Virus record (IMG/VR): IMGVR_UViG_3300042503_001396
Location: 1 to 64,000 of that record
Direction: 5' to 3' (one strand)
DNA from: a virus
Length of the DNA: 64,000 nucleotides
Position 1 is the first letter of the stretch. Each line of letters starts with the position of its first letter. Below, piece by piece: positions 40,749-49,057 of the stretch. Under the pieces are notes generated by a model. That model saw only the letters and a program-made list of their open reading frames with translations, was not told the origin of the DNA and ran no database searches. Made by a program: the position numbers and the translations under genes.

Positions 40749-41648
40749 ATGGCAGGAACATTAAGATATCCTCTTAGTAATATTGGGCCACAAGATGATT
40801 ATTTTAAAATTCAAGTCCTAAAATATGAATATCCTAGTTTAAATTTAACTGGAGGATTTGCTTTAAGAACAACAGAAGAAGCATTAAGACAAACTGGAAG
40901 CATTAAAACCTCATTGGCAACTATTATTCTACCAATGCCAGCAACAATTCAAGATAACAATGCTGCTGAATGGCAATCTGGAACTTTGAATCCAATTACT
41001 GCTGGACTTGCTGCCGGAGCAAATGCTGCCGTTTTAAGCAATAATGTCGCAGCATCACTCGGACAATCTATTACTAAGTTACTTCAAAATATAGGATCTG
41101 TTACTGAAACTGGAGAAGGACAATCAGCGATTGCTGCAGGAACTGCTGCGGCTGCAGTTCAAGCAGCAACAGGGCAAGGAAACATTAATCAAATTATTTC
41201 AAGAGCAACAGGACAAGTATTTAATGAAAATGTAGAATTGTTATTTAATGGCGTAACAATGCGTCCAGCATTTAATTTTACATTTGACATGGTTCCAAGG
41301 TATAAAAATGAATCAGATACAGTTAAAACCATAATTCGAACTTTGAAAAAGAACATGACTCCTCAAAAAGGAAGACCAGATGTAAATGGAAGTGGTCTTT
41401 TTGTCTCAGCACCAAATGTTTTTAAATTAGAATATATGAGTGGAGGAAAGCATCATCCATTTTTACATCGTTTTAAACCATGTGCTCTAACGCAAATGAG
41501 CGTTAATTATAATGGTTCTGCACAATATGCAACATATGCAGATGCAACTCCAGTTCATATGCAATTGACTTTACAGTTCCAAGAACTGAGTCCGATTTAT
41601 GCAGAAGATTACGAAACAGAAGAAGGCAAATACGGAGTTGGATACTAA
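40749..41648 (+). CDS. 48: Baseplate tail-tube cap gp48
   Basis: A 299-aa protein beginning MAGTLRYPLSNIGPQDDYFK. IQVLKYEYPSLNLTG, TSLATIILPMPATIQDNNAA, an Ala/Gly-rich helical insert (about 90-150), then NVELLFNGVTMRPAFNFTFD match the gp48 baseplate cap that, with gp54, forms the platform for the tail tube. Its stop overlaps the start of gene 53. Confidence 0.85.
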   Translation: MAGTLRYPLSNIGPQDDYFKIQVLKYEYPSLNLTGGFALRTTEEALRQTGSIKTSLATIILPMPATIQDNNAAEWQSGTLNPITAGLAAGANAAVLSNNVAASLGQSITKLLQNIGSVTETGEGQSAIAAGTAAAAVQAATGQGNINQIISRATGQVFNENVELLFNGVTMRPAFNFTFDMVPRYKNESDTVKTIIRTLKKNMTPQKGRPDVNGSGLFVSAPNVFKLEYMSGGKHHPFLHRFKPCALTQMSVNYNGSAQYATYADATPVHMQLTLQFQELSPIYAEDYETEEGKYGVGY

Positions 41649-42340
41649 TGACTTACTTCAGAGAACTTCCAAACTTAGAATATCAATCATTCTTATCAGA
41701 TTCTAATTCATCGGATCAATATTTGATTGTTAAGAATCTGTTCCGTAGAGTAAAACTTCGTGATGACTTACAAAATGTCTTTACTGTTTTTGATAAGTAT
41801 CAGATTCCAGATGGGTCAAGACCAGAATTAGTGTCTCAAGAACTTTATGGTAGTGTTCAATATGATTGGGTTGTAATTGTATCAGCGGGAATCACAAGAC
41901 TCAGAGATCAATGGCCACTTTCTGATAAACAAGTATACGATTATGCAGAATCAATCTATGGCAATGACTTAAATGCAATTCATCATTATGAGACTAAAGA
42001 AGTTAGAGATTCAGAAGACCGATTAATTCTTCCTGCAGGTCAAATTGTTGATGCTGACTTTAACATTTATTACTATGACAATCAAACTCTGTACACAAAT
42101 GATGCTACAAGACTGGGAGAAGATGTGATTCTTATTGCAGATCCTATTGTAGGAGTAAGTAACTATGAATACGAAGTGCTAAAGAATAATGAAAAAAGAA
42201 GTATCTATGTATTAAAACCGAGATACCTACAGCAAGTTATCAATGATACAAGAAAAGCGATGATTTATGATAAATCATCGCAATATGTAAATGATACATT
42301 AATTAAGACAGAAAATACTAAGGTCTCAATTCCATTTTAA
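41648..42340 (+). CDS. 53: Baseplate wedge protein gp53
   Basis: A 230-aa protein beginning MTYFRELPNLEYQSFLSDSN. LIVKNLFRRVKLRDDLQNVF, YGSVQYDWVVIVSAGITRLR and WPLSDKQVYDYAESIYG match gp53, which locks baseplate wedges together around the hub. Last gene of the plus-strand block, ending at a bidirectional terminator. Confidence 0.9.
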   Translation: MTYFRELPNLEYQSFLSDSNSSDQYLIVKNLFRRVKLRDDLQNVFTVFDKYQIPDGSRPELVSQELYGSVQYDWVVIVSAGITRLRDQWPLSDKQVYDYAESIYGNDLNAIHHYETKEVRDSEDRLILPAGQIVDADFNIYYYDNQTLYTNDATRLGEDVILIADPIVGVSNYEYEVLKNNEKRSIYVLKPRYLQQVINDTRKAMIYDKSSQYVNDTLIKTENTKVSIPF

Positions 42341-42357
42341 GGGAGGAGATTTCCTCC
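42340..42357. terminator. Bidirectional hairpin between gp53 and gp32
   Basis: GGGAGGA-GATT-TCCTCCC, a 7-bp perfect stem between convergent genes. U-tracts are short, so termination may be partial. Confidence 0.6.
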
Positions 42358-42366
42358 CTATACACA

Positions 42367-43287
42367 TCACTCAGCAAGTTTTGCAAAGTAACTTAGAGTA
42401 TCATCTTCATCGTCTTCATCATAAGAAGAAGAACGAGTAGGAGTTAGATTCTTGAGTTCAGAACGAAGATCATCGGTAAGTTCCTTGGTAGAACCACGAG
42501 TGTATTCTTCTTCAGACTCAACTTCCTCATCAAGACGGGCAGACCCTTTAGATCCAAGCACAGAATGAAGACGTGCTTTCAGTTCTTCATAAGTCTTGAA
42601 CTGATCGGGAGAAACAAACTCAGTGAGAGAATACTGCTTCTTCCACAATGCTTCCAGAGCGTCATCATCATCCAGAAGAGCACCCTGAGGAGCAAACTCA
42701 CTGGAATCATAGTTACGATAACCAGCAACGTTCTTTGCCTTCAGTTTGAAATTAGCACCCTGCCAGAAGTCAAACGGATCGATTGCTTCCTCGTCCTCAA
42801 ACTCAGGTTGCATTGCTTCAGTAAGTTTATCAAAGATCTTTTTACCATACTTGAAGAGAAAGACTTTACCTTCGTTCTCAGGATTGGCAGGATCTTTCAC
42901 AACATAGACATTACTCACATAAGTCAGTTTGCGTTTCTGCTTACGAGCAACTTCTTTACCAGCATCAGTACCATTATTCCAGAGACCAGAGTTATGCTCA
43001 CACACTGGGCATTTCTGATTTACAGTAGTCAAGCATTGGTCGATCAACCAACCACCAGGACCTTGGAATGCGTGACTATAAACCTTCACAAATGGTAGAT
43101 CTTCACCATCAGGAGCAGGGAGGAAACGAATTACAGCATAACCATTGTTTGCTTTATCACACTCAAGTTTCCAGAAACGTTCGTCAGAAGAACCTGACCC
43201 ACTTGTATTCATTTTTTCAACTTCTTTCACCAGTTTTGCGGTGAGAGAACCAAGTTTAGACTGTTTTTTAAGATCGGCAAATGCCAT
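42367..43287 (-). CDS. 32: Single-stranded DNA-binding protein gp32
   Basis: A 306-aa protein beginning MAFADLKKQSKLGSLTAKLV. The zinc site has H72, C85, C93 and C96 (HAFQ, QCLTTV, KCPVC). The basic N-terminus serves cooperativity, and the acidic C-terminal tail (YDEDDEDDTLSYFAKLAE) is the docking site for replication partners. It coats ssDNA in replication and recombination. A consensus sigma70 promoter lies just upstream. Confidence 0.92.
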   Translation of the reverse strand: MAFADLKKQSKLGSLTAKLVKEVEKMNTSGSGSSDERFWKLECDKANNGYAVIRFLPAPDGEDLPFVKVYSHAFQGPGGWLIDQCLTTVNQKCPVCEHNSGLWNNGTDAGKEVARKQKRKLTYVSNVYVVKDPANPENEGKVFLFKYGKKIFDKLTEAMQPEFEDEEAIDPFDFWQGANFKLKAKNVAGYRNYDSSEFAPQGALLDDDDALEALWKKQYSLTEFVSPDQFKTYEELKARLHSVLGSKGSARLDEEVESEEEYTRGSTKELTDDLRSELKNLTPTRSSSYDEDDEDDTLSYFAKLAE

Positions 43288-43330
43288 TTGGATACCTCGG
43301 ATAAATTTGGATTTGTTGGATTACTCGGAT

Positions 43331-43359
43331 AGTATAACAGGGATTTCCTCAATTGTCAA
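43331..43359 (-). promoter_or_regulatory. Consensus sigma70 promoter of gene 32
   Basis: TTGACA (43354-43359), 17-bp spacer, TATACT (43331-43336). It overlaps the last codons of the upstream gene. Confidence 0.85.
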
Positions 43360-43681
43360 TGTAATCTTTGAGGGATTGAATCGTTTTGGTCATACTACCA
43401 AATAATATACTCATATCAGTCTCTGGTGGAAATCCCATCAGGGCAACTGACTTGCGTAGGTTCTCTTTCATCTCAACCGCTTTGGGGTCGTCTGAAAGAG
43501 ACAACCTAGTATACATCACTCTTTGCTTTTCTAGCAAGAGTTCAAGTTTTTCAATGTGTTCCAGTTTAGTTTCGCGGGACATCATACCAAAAGTCAAAAT
43601 ACTTCCGTAAATTTGCTCTTGTAACTGATTGATTTCTTTCAGTTCATCTTGAATAATATCAGAATCAAAAAAGTTACTCAT
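43349..43681 (-). CDS. DUF1825 family protein, 110 aa
   Basis: Begins MSNFFDSDIIQDELKEINQL. LQEQIYGSILTFGMMSRETK, RVMYTRLSLSDDPKAVEMKE and LMGFPPETDMSILF match the DUF1825 family as I know it, found in cyanobacteria and their phages. It sits in the block that in T4 carries 32, 33 and 59. All-helical; function unknown. Because gp33 is present separately at 44261, this is not the late co-activator. Confidence 0.75.
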   Translation of the reverse strand: MSNFFDSDIIQDELKEINQLQEQIYGSILTFGMMSRETKLEHIEKLELLLEKQRVMYTRLSLSDDPKAVEMKENLRKSVALMGFPPETDMSILFGSMTKTIQSLKDYIDN

Positions 43682-44264
43682 TTACAATTTCCCGTAAAAT
43701 TTTTTTATAAGAGAACACGTCAATATTTAGAAATGGATTGTACTTGCGAATTTTTAAACTTACGGTTTCCCACACTGGATCCAAAAGTTTTTTATCAAAA
43801 GTTTTTGAGAAACCAAATATTTTGTCGTAAATTACTAAGGTTTCTAGTGATAATTGCCCGCTTAGAAACTTTTTGAGGACTGGTGGATGTCCCTTGGAAC
43901 AATTCAAGGCATCCTCTAATTTGGTCTCCAAGAAGAATTCGTTGCTTTGTTCCTTGAATAAGTAAGTCAAACTCTGTTGTCTTCGCATCCACTCTGTATA
44001 AACTTGCTCTCCGCCATTTATTAAAGAACCAATCCATAAGTTACCAGGGGTGTCTGCTGCTACAAAGTTTGATACAAGAAAATCTACGACTTCTTTATCA
44101 GAATACTTTCTCGAAGTTTTTTCGAACCAGTATTTGTCACGACGTTTGTTGAACGAAGTGATACTAGCACGGGTTTTCGCACCGTATTTAAAGAAGTCGT
44201 ATTTTGGGTTTGTGAAATGATTTTTGAGTGACAAATAATGTTGATAAGTTTCAAATGGACTCAT
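43674..44264 (-). CDS. 59: Helicase loader gp59
   Basis: A 196-aa protein beginning MSPFETYQHYLSLKNHFTNP. SLKNHFTNPKYDFFKYGAKT and KYSDKEVVDFLVSNFVAADT are typical of gp59, which loads the gp41 helicase on gp32-coated forks. It has an all-helical composition with a basic surface. Its neighbourhood with 32 and 33 matches T4. It overlaps gp33 by 4 bp and the DUF1825 gene by 8 bp. Confidence 0.85.
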   Translation of the reverse strand: MSPFETYQHYLSLKNHFTNPKYDFFKYGAKTRASITSFNKRRDKYWFEKTSRKYSDKEVVDFLVSNFVAADTPGNLWIGSLINGGEQVYTEWMRRQQSLTYLFKEQSNEFFLETKLEDALNCSKGHPPVLKKFLSGQLSLETLVIYDKIFGFSKTFDKKLLDPVWETVSLKIRKYNPFLNIDVFSYKKILREIVNE

Positions 44265-44524
44265 AGAATAGGCAAACGAGCGCGAGAAGTGCGTTTCATA
44301 AAATTCAAATTAATCGCATCATTTTTAAGTTTTTCTTTAAGTGGTTTGGAAATGAGTTTCGTTACCGAGTCTACTTCAAGACTATTGATTTCGCAATAGT
44401 GGCAAATAGCATCAATATAGTTAAAGTTTTCAGTTGCGACAATATGTTCAATCTCAAGAGCAAACTTGGAAGGCGTTAAAAACTTATTTTCTATAACTTG
44501 TTCTAATTCTTTATTTTGTTCCAT
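44261..44524 (-). CDS. 33: Late transcription co-activator gp33
   Basis: I start at the ATG at 44522-44524 (MEQNKELEQVIENKFLTPSK), since the longer frame overlaps the exonuclease gene. The core IEHIVATENFNYIDAICHYC, then EINSLEVDSVTKLI, parallels T4 gp33 (a helix pair before KIQSEAIDENLL). The protein bridges RNA polymerase to the sliding clamp and is needed for TATAAATA late promoters. The C-terminus ARLPIL is hydrophobic, as expected of the clamp-binding tail. 87 aa. Confidence 0.8.
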   Translation of the reverse strand: MEQNKELEQVIENKFLTPSKFALEIEHIVATENFNYIDAICHYCEINSLEVDSVTKLISKPLKEKLKNDAINLNFMKRTSRARLPIL

Positions 44525-45251
44525 ATGATTCCAGTTTATCTCTAACAAACTCTCTAATGTATTCGGTGAGTAGTTTGATGTATTTTGTTTTGTCTCTTTC
44601 TTCATAGACGACGCATTCTCCATTTTCGCAAGCCATAATGATTACAAGTTTTTTAACTGGAATACCAGTCAGTTCGTAAAGCATACAACCATATGCCATA
44701 CATTGAACAAAATAGTGTTCGATCCACTCGCGTGGTTTTGGTTTTTTAGAAGTCTTGAAGTCTATGATTGCTAATTCACCATCGAATTCTGCTATACAGT
44801 CAACAGTTCCAGCAATACCTAGTTGTTTACTATATAGAGACCCCTCAAGGGCGTGAATATTATTTATACGATTGAGAGTTGACTTAGAAATCTTGAATAA
44901 GAACTCAGAAAGTGGTTGAACTTCTGGAAGATTCTCATTCTTAAGATGATGTTCAACTAGCGTATGCATGTCAGTGCCACGACTTGTTGATTGGCGTGTA
45001 ATCTTGTCTGCCTTTTCTTCCCCAATCTTTTTTCGCCAGTTAATAAATATCTGGCGATTTTTATGACTGGTTACAGAAGTAATAGAAACAAGTTTAAGCA
45101 GTTCTTCATCATCAGGAACTTTATAATAACGAATACCATCGATAGTTTCCCTTTCAAGTTTTGGAAGATTTACATCTATATGTGTAAATCTTCCTTGCTT
45201 AGTAACTTCAGGATGCAACTCATAATATTTTTCAATTAACGGATTCGACAT
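44511..45251 (-). CDS. PD-(D/E)XK exonuclease, RecB/Cas4-like, 246 aa
   Basis: Begins MSNPLIEKYYELHPEVTKQG. The nuclease core is recognisable: GTDMHTLVEHHL (H of motif I), LGIAGTVDCIAEFDGELAII with D, IDFKTSKKPK (D-x-K), and QCMAYGCMLYEL (Q-x3-Y). The family trims DNA ends in recombination. It lies between phoH and gp33 and is coupled to phoH. Confidence 0.85.
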   Translation of the reverse strand: MSNPLIEKYYELHPEVTKQGRFTHIDVNLPKLERETIDGIRYYKVPDDEELLKLVSITSVTSHKNRQIFINWRKKIGEEKADKITRQSTSRGTDMHTLVEHHLKNENLPEVQPLSEFLFKISKSTLNRINNIHALEGSLYSKQLGIAGTVDCIAEFDGELAIIDFKTSKKPKPREWIEHYFVQCMAYGCMLYELTGIPVKKLVIIMACENGECVVYEERDKTKYIKLLTEYIREFVRDKLESYGTK

Positions 45252-46009
45252 TAAAAACCTGCTTCTAGTTTTGCAATAATATATTCCTTGACAAGTCCAG
45301 AACGAACAATATCATCAACACCAAACTCTATTATATCAATAGATGGCATTTTACGCAAGATGCTCATAAAATCAACAATTCCATTACGGTCATTAGTCTT
45401 CTGTAGGTCTGACTGAGTAGCATCACCACAAAACATAATTTTAGAGTTCTCACCAACACGAGTAATAATAGAATCTAATTCGTGGCTCGTACAGTTTTGG
45501 AACTCATCTACGATAATAATTGAATTATCAAGAGTGGTTCCTCTTAAGAATGAGGTACTCCAGAACTTAATGGTCTCCTGAGACTTAAGATTACCATAGA
45601 GCATCTCAAACTCAGCATCAGAAGGCATCTGGAACATATACTTCACCATATTCTTATAAGGAATCTGGTAGATGTCTGACTTATCCTCATAGGAACCAGG
45701 AAGGAAACCAATCTCTCTGGTTGCAACTAAAGAACGAACCAGATAGATTTTCTCATAGGGAGTTCTTTCATCTAGAACTTCACGAAGAGCATTATAAAGA
45801 GTAATGAAAGTCTTACCAGTTCCTGCACATCCATAGGCAACAAGGTGTTTTCCTTTGGCATATGCATCAAAAAGTTTTCTCTGATTGTCTGTAAGTGGGT
45901 CAATATCTAATAGATATTCACTTCCAAGTGCCTTCTTTCTTTTCATCTGACGGGTTGTAAGACCAACACCGATTGGTTGGTCATTCGTCGTTCTTTTTCT
46001 TCTTGCCAT
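45251..46009 (-). CDS. phoH: PhoH-like ATPase
   Basis: A 252-aa protein with Walker A GCAGTGKT (60-67), Walker B IIIVDEFQN (164-172), and SKIMFCGDATQSD, the P-loop ATPase part of PhoH. PhoH-like genes are widespread in marine phages and often linked to phosphate stress, but their real function (probably an RNA-related ATPase) is unclear. The N-terminus is basic. Confidence 0.9.
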   Translation of the reverse strand: MARRKRTTNDQPIGVGLTTRQMKRKKALGSEYLLDIDPLTDNQRKLFDAYAKGKHLVAYGCAGTGKTFITLYNALREVLDERTPYEKIYLVRSLVATREIGFLPGSYEDKSDIYQIPYKNMVKYMFQMPSDAEFEMLYGNLKSQETIKFWSTSFLRGTTLDNSIIIVDEFQNCTSHELDSIITRVGENSKIMFCGDATQSDLQKTNDRNGIVDFMSILRKMPSIDIIEFGVDDIVRSGLVKEYIIAKLEAGF

Positions 46010-46010
46010 A

Positions 46011-46253
46011 TTAGAGTTTCTTTACGGTTGATTTTGGGGCTTTGCTTGCTTTCTCTAAAACCTCATTCCATCCAGGATTTCTTGCAATTAATTTGTCCCT
46101 CCACTCACCAACCTCTCCTGGTGAAGCACATCCTTGTGACCAATCACGGGACCAAGGTTTATTATTTTCATACCAATCCATAATATCATGGACACTCATT
46201 TCAATAACTTTTTTTTCACCCGTTTCCGGATTATAAACTGGATATATTGCCAT
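46011..46253 (-). CDS. Hypothetical conserved cyanophage protein, 80 aa
   Basis: Starts at the ATG 46251-46253 (MAIYPVYNPETGEKKVIEMS), which overlaps the upstream stop as TAATG. SRDWSQGCASPGEVGEWRDK and LIARNPGWNEVLEKA are conserved in cyanophages as I recall. A longer start at 46268 would lie inside the endonuclease gene. Function unknown. Confidence 0.7.
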   Translation of the reverse strand: MAIYPVYNPETGEKKVIEMSVHDIMDWYENNKPWSRDWSQGCASPGEVGEWRDKLIARNPGWNEVLEKASKAPKSTVKKL

Positions 46254-46804
46254 TAAACCAATCTCCATCCTTTATGTTGTTGTTGTCTTCCTCTACGCAA
46301 ATCATATATGCAAGAGGGTTTTAAATTGTGTAGTTCACAAAATTCATTAATATTGTCACCATTATATATTTCCCCCTTTGGAGACATCAATTTAAACGAT
46401 TTAACATGTAAGGGAGGTTTTATTCCCATATCTTTATTTCGTTTAGAAAGACGATTTTTCGCATCTTCACTCATACCTGGACCCAATACTCTACCCTTGC
46501 AGGAATTTCGTATCTTTTCTTTACTTTTTTCAGTATGTCCAGTAAAGATAGGAGGAGCATCTCCACCATTTGATTTATTGCGAAGAATTCCAGTTCCCAA
46601 ATCTTTTCTACCAAAAACATTAATCATATAAATTTCATGTTTATATGCAGCATCTTCTGTAAGATTATTTTTAAGAATGAGTATTCTGTCTTTTGGTGGA
46701 GGAGAAAAGAAATCATGTTTTTGATATGCTCTTCTACCTTTACCTTTACCAATATACCATGGAGTTTTATCTTCTCGTAAATAAGCGTAAGTATAATACT
46801 CCAT
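46253..46804 (-). CDS. GIY-YIG homing endonuclease, 183 aa
   Basis: Begins MEYYTYAYLREDKTPWYIGK, a clear GIY-YIG start (YTYAYL ... WYIGKG), with Arg in GKGRRAYQKH and Glu in AYKHEIYMI. GRKDLGTGILRNKSNGGDAP is the usual GIY-YIG end. A C-terminal NUMOD-type DNA-binding part follows (NINEFCELHNLKPSCIYDLR, HKGWRLV). It is inserted between thyX and the 80-aa gene, a likely recent mobile insertion. A CCTAAATA motif after thyX may be its late promoter. Confidence 0.9.
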   Translation of the reverse strand: MEYYTYAYLREDKTPWYIGKGKGRRAYQKHDFFSPPPKDRILILKNNLTEDAAYKHEIYMINVFGRKDLGTGILRNKSNGGDAPPIFTGHTEKSKEKIRNSCKGRVLGPGMSEDAKNRLSKRNKDMGIKPPLHVKSFKLMSPKGEIYNGDNINEFCELHNLKPSCIYDLRRGRQQQHKGWRLV

Positions 46805-46831
46805 AAAATTACAAAATCAACACAAAAATAT

Positions 46832-47584
46832 TTAGGGACTCAGACGTGCTTTATGCAGTCTCTTCTCTTCATAGTAGTTCCAAACATTTGGTGCCCATAG
46901 TTTCAGTTCGGGAGCAATTGCATCGCATAGTGCTTGAATTTCAAGTTGAGCATCAAGTTTAGAACGAAGATCCATAAAGTGAAGTACAGAACGTAAATTA
47001 AAAGATACTACAAAGTTCTGACGAATTGCTTGAGGAAGATAATCCCGAATATGCTCTTCACACATACCCTGCTCATAGTAATCAGCATACTCCTCACACT
47101 CACTCAAAATGCGCTCTAACTTGCGTTGTCGGTGCTCTTCGGTCCATTCATACTTCTTACCATTACGGTTAGTGTAGAACCCCTCAGGGCGCACGTAGAA
47201 GACTTCCTCAACATCAAGTTCACGCTTGGCAACTTTAAGAACACGCTTTCCAGTGTAACGTTGAGACTGAACATCCCAACTGGTTCCAATACGGTGAGTT
47301 CTTGCCTGAACGATAACATTATGAACAAATCCAGCACAAGAAAAAGTAATGCCAGGGTGCTCAATTGGACCCCAATGCCCTCTCTCATTAGCAAGCAATT
47401 GTTCAACAATCCACTGACCACATTCGTGATGGTTAGGAACTGGAACGTTATGAATTGGAACTTCAGAATAATCGCCCTTTCCTGCTTGCCAAATAACTTG
47501 TTCTGGGATTGGATAACCCTGAAGTTTTACAACTTCAAGTCTTTTATCCAATTCAAGAAGATCTTTTGCTTTAATTGGTTTCAT
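46832..47584 (-). CDS. thyX: Flavin-dependent thymidylate synthase ThyX
   Basis: A 250-aa protein. The ThyX signature (R/T)HR-x-S...RY appears as ARTHRIGTSWDVQSQRY (94-110), and LRSVLHFMDLRSKLDAQLEI is the second conserved block. It makes dTMP from dUMP with FAD and NADPH, so it would use reducing power raised by the pentose-phosphate genes at 59145-62167. It overlaps the upstream gene by 4 bp. Confidence 0.92.
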   Translation of the reverse strand: MKPIKAKDLLELDKRLEVVKLQGYPIPEQVIWQAGKGDYSEVPIHNVPVPNHHECGQWIVEQLLANERGHWGPIEHPGITFSCAGFVHNVIVQARTHRIGTSWDVQSQRYTGKRVLKVAKRELDVEEVFYVRPEGFYTNRNGKKYEWTEEHRQRKLERILSECEEYADYYEQGMCEEHIRDYLPQAIRQNFVVSFNLRSVLHFMDLRSKLDAQLEIQALCDAIAPELKLWAPNVWNYYEEKRLHKARLSP

Positions 47585-47754
47585 TTCTTTCCAAATCCTT
47601 TTGATGTTTGTACTTCTAGATGTGCAATTTCTTCTTTTACAGCACGAAGTTGTGCTTTCATTTCTTTTATTTTATCATCTGTATAAAGATGATCTTGATT
47701 AATTAACCTCTCAAGAAGTTTTACAAGTTTCTTTGCTCTTGTGGTCTCAGTCAT
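47581..47754 (-). CDS. Hypothetical 57-aa helical protein
   Basis: ATG 47752-47754 (MTETTRAKKLVKLLERLINQ), stop TGA 47581-47583, overlapping thyX by 4 bp. It is a basic coiled-coil-like helix ending TSKGFGKK. I recall relatives in other cyanophages beside thyX. Function unknown. Confidence 0.65.
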   Translation of the reverse strand: MTETTRAKKLVKLLERLINQDHLYTDDKIKEMKAQLRAVKEEIAHLEVQTSKGFGKK

Positions 47755-47917
47755 CTAAATCAGAATCCTCAAATATTTCGTCGTAATCTAAAATTGGTTT
47801 TTTTCTCATTGGTTTCATAGGAGTATAAGCAGAGACATCAGAATAGATTTCTGCCTTTAGAGAATCAACCAACAATTCAAGATTACGGACAATTAGTTTT
47901 AGTTTTTCTCTGTCCAT
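47747..47917 (-). CDS. Hypothetical 56-aa protein
   Basis: ATG 47915-47917 (MDREKLKLIVRNLELLVDSL), stop TGA 47747-47749. An N-terminal amphipathic helix is followed by an acidic C-terminus (YDEIFEDSDLDD). It overlaps the next gene by 8 bp and follows two tandem sigma70 promoters. Function unknown. Confidence 0.65.
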   Translation of the reverse strand: MDREKLKLIVRNLELLVDSLKAEIYSDVSAYTPMKPMRKKPILDYDEIFEDSDLDD

Positions 47918-47938
47918 ATTTTATAGTTCTCTCAACTC

Positions 47939-47967
47939 ATTTTACATAAAAAAAGGGAGGATGTCAA
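47939..47967 (-). promoter_or_regulatory. Sigma70 promoter before the thyX operon
   Basis: TTGACA (47962-47967), 17-bp spacer, TAAAAT (47939-47944). Confidence 0.75.
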
Positions 47968-47990
47968 TCCTTCCTTACAATCAAAAACGT

Positions 47991-48020
47991 ATTATATTTT
48001 ATAAAATCCTATGGAGTCAA
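47991..48020 (-). promoter_or_regulatory. Second, upstream sigma70 promoter
   Basis: TTGACT (48015-48020), 18-bp spacer, TATAAT (47991-47996). The -35 overlaps the U-tract of the terminator at 48019-48043. Confidence 0.6.
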
Positions 48021-48043
48021 AAAAATTGCCGGAATTTTTTTCC
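48019..48043 (-). terminator. Terminator fused to a -35 box
   Basis: Minus strand AAAAAATT-CCGGC-AATTTTTT, an A/T-rich stem whose T run continues directly into TTGACT, the -35 of the next promoter. Confidence 0.45.
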
Positions 48044-48056
48044 AGTATTTTTGAAA

Positions 48057-48425
48057 TCACTTTCTCTTTTTCTTTTCGGGTGCCTTATAACCCCAGAGTT
48101 TTGGATTAATTCGCCCATATCCAAAGTCAATACTCTTTAGGTTCTCACGAAACTTATCCCAATACATATCAAATAGTTTGATTTTACTTCCTCTTGTGAG
48201 GTCAAAACAAATTTTATCGTCGATCATATATTTTACAATATGAGCATCATTAGGACAGTCTTTAGTGCATACCTCAGAATAGGACCCACCCTGAATCATA
48301 ATTTCACATCCGTAGCGTGACTTACAGGTTTCCTTTTCTGCGGGTGTCCAAGAGTCCATATGTTTTTCTGTATTTTGTGCTCTTTCAATTACATCACCAA
48401 GTTTACTCACGAACGACCTCCCCAA
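48057..48425 (-). CDS. Hypothetical conserved cyanophage protein, 122 aa
   Basis: Begins MGRSFVSKLGDVIERAQNTE. It has four cysteines (CKSRYGCEIMIQGGSYSEVC, then KDCPN), possibly a metal site, and a basic C-terminus (YKAPEKKKRK). I recall it as a conserved core-type gene of T4-like cyanophages. It overlaps the upstream gene by 19 bp. Function unknown. Confidence 0.7.
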   Translation of the reverse strand: MGRSFVSKLGDVIERAQNTEKHMDSWTPAEKETCKSRYGCEIMIQGGSYSEVCTKDCPNDAHIVKYMIDDKICFDLTRGSKIKLFDMYWDKFRENLKSIDFGYGRINPKLWGYKAPEKKKRK

Positions 48426-49012
48426 CTAATATCAGGATATGCTTCTGCAACAATTTCCTTTGTAATCTTATACTTTGTTTGAAGTTTTTTATCTTTAGTG
48501 AGAATAAGAATCTCTGCTTCAAGTGGATGAAGTCCTTGAAGAACATTGATAAACATAGTTTCTCTACGAAGAGAACTTAGTCCATCATTTCCACCTTTTA
48601 CAAAATTGTAGAACCTCTCATATTCTTTGCGAATCGAAGATCTTCCTTGATCTTGGGATCCTAATGAATTAGAACCAAGTTCTCCCATTTTTCCTACAGC
48701 ATCAGAAATTTTTTCACTCAGAGTTCCCTTGAATGAATCCATTTCATCTACAGCAGCGTAAGGAACATCACCAGGAGGAAGTGCTGAAATCACCGATTCA
48801 TCAAAATTCCAAATGAATAGTGCTTTAAGTGAGGGATGCTCAAATTTTTTCAACGCTTCAATTTTTTTGGCATTAGTCCTTTGCTTTACGACAATATTCA
48901 GAATCTCAAAAACAAAAGGATTTGCAGGAAGATCGGGAATTGATACTTCTGCTACTTTTGGTTTTTGTACAGTCTTTTTTGTAGTCGTTTTTGCTTTTGT
49001 AGTCGTGGTCAT
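48407..49012 (-). CDS. Hypothetical conserved protein, 201 aa
   Basis: Begins MTTTTKAKTTTKKTVQKPKV (a basic Thr/Lys-rich leader) followed by a globular helical part: NPFVFEILNIVVKQRTNAKK, LKALFIWNFDESVISALPPG, RKEYERFYNFVKGGNDG, LHPLEAEILILTKDKKLQTK. I recall this as a DUF6433-type protein common in cyanophages. Position near replication genes suggests a DNA-related role. A late-type motif lies upstream at 49044. Function unknown. Confidence 0.65.
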   Translation of the reverse strand: MTTTTKAKTTTKKTVQKPKVAEVSIPDLPANPFVFEILNIVVKQRTNAKKIEALKKFEHPSLKALFIWNFDESVISALPPGDVPYAAVDEMDSFKGTLSEKISDAVGKMGELGSNSLGSQDQGRSSIRKEYERFYNFVKGGNDGLSSLRRETMFINVLQGLHPLEAEILILTKDKKLQTKYKITKEIVAEAYPDISWGGRS

Positions 49013-49043
49013 AGTTTTACAAGATATTGAATACTATTAGTGA

Positions 49044-49051
49044 TATTTATT
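49044..49051 (-). promoter_or_regulatory. Late-type promoter AATAAATA
   Basis: AATAAATA on the minus strand, 32 bp before the ATG of the 201-aa gene. Confidence 0.45.
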
Positions 49052-49057
49052 TTGATA

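Noticed and set aside
43349-43681. Assignment as gp33
   Set aside because: A better gp33 match, with the helix pattern and hydrophobic C-terminus of T4 gp33, lies at 44261-44524; this one fits DUF1825.
48407-49012. Assignment as clamp-loader subunit gp62
   Set aside because: Position is tempting, but no gp62-like segment is seen.
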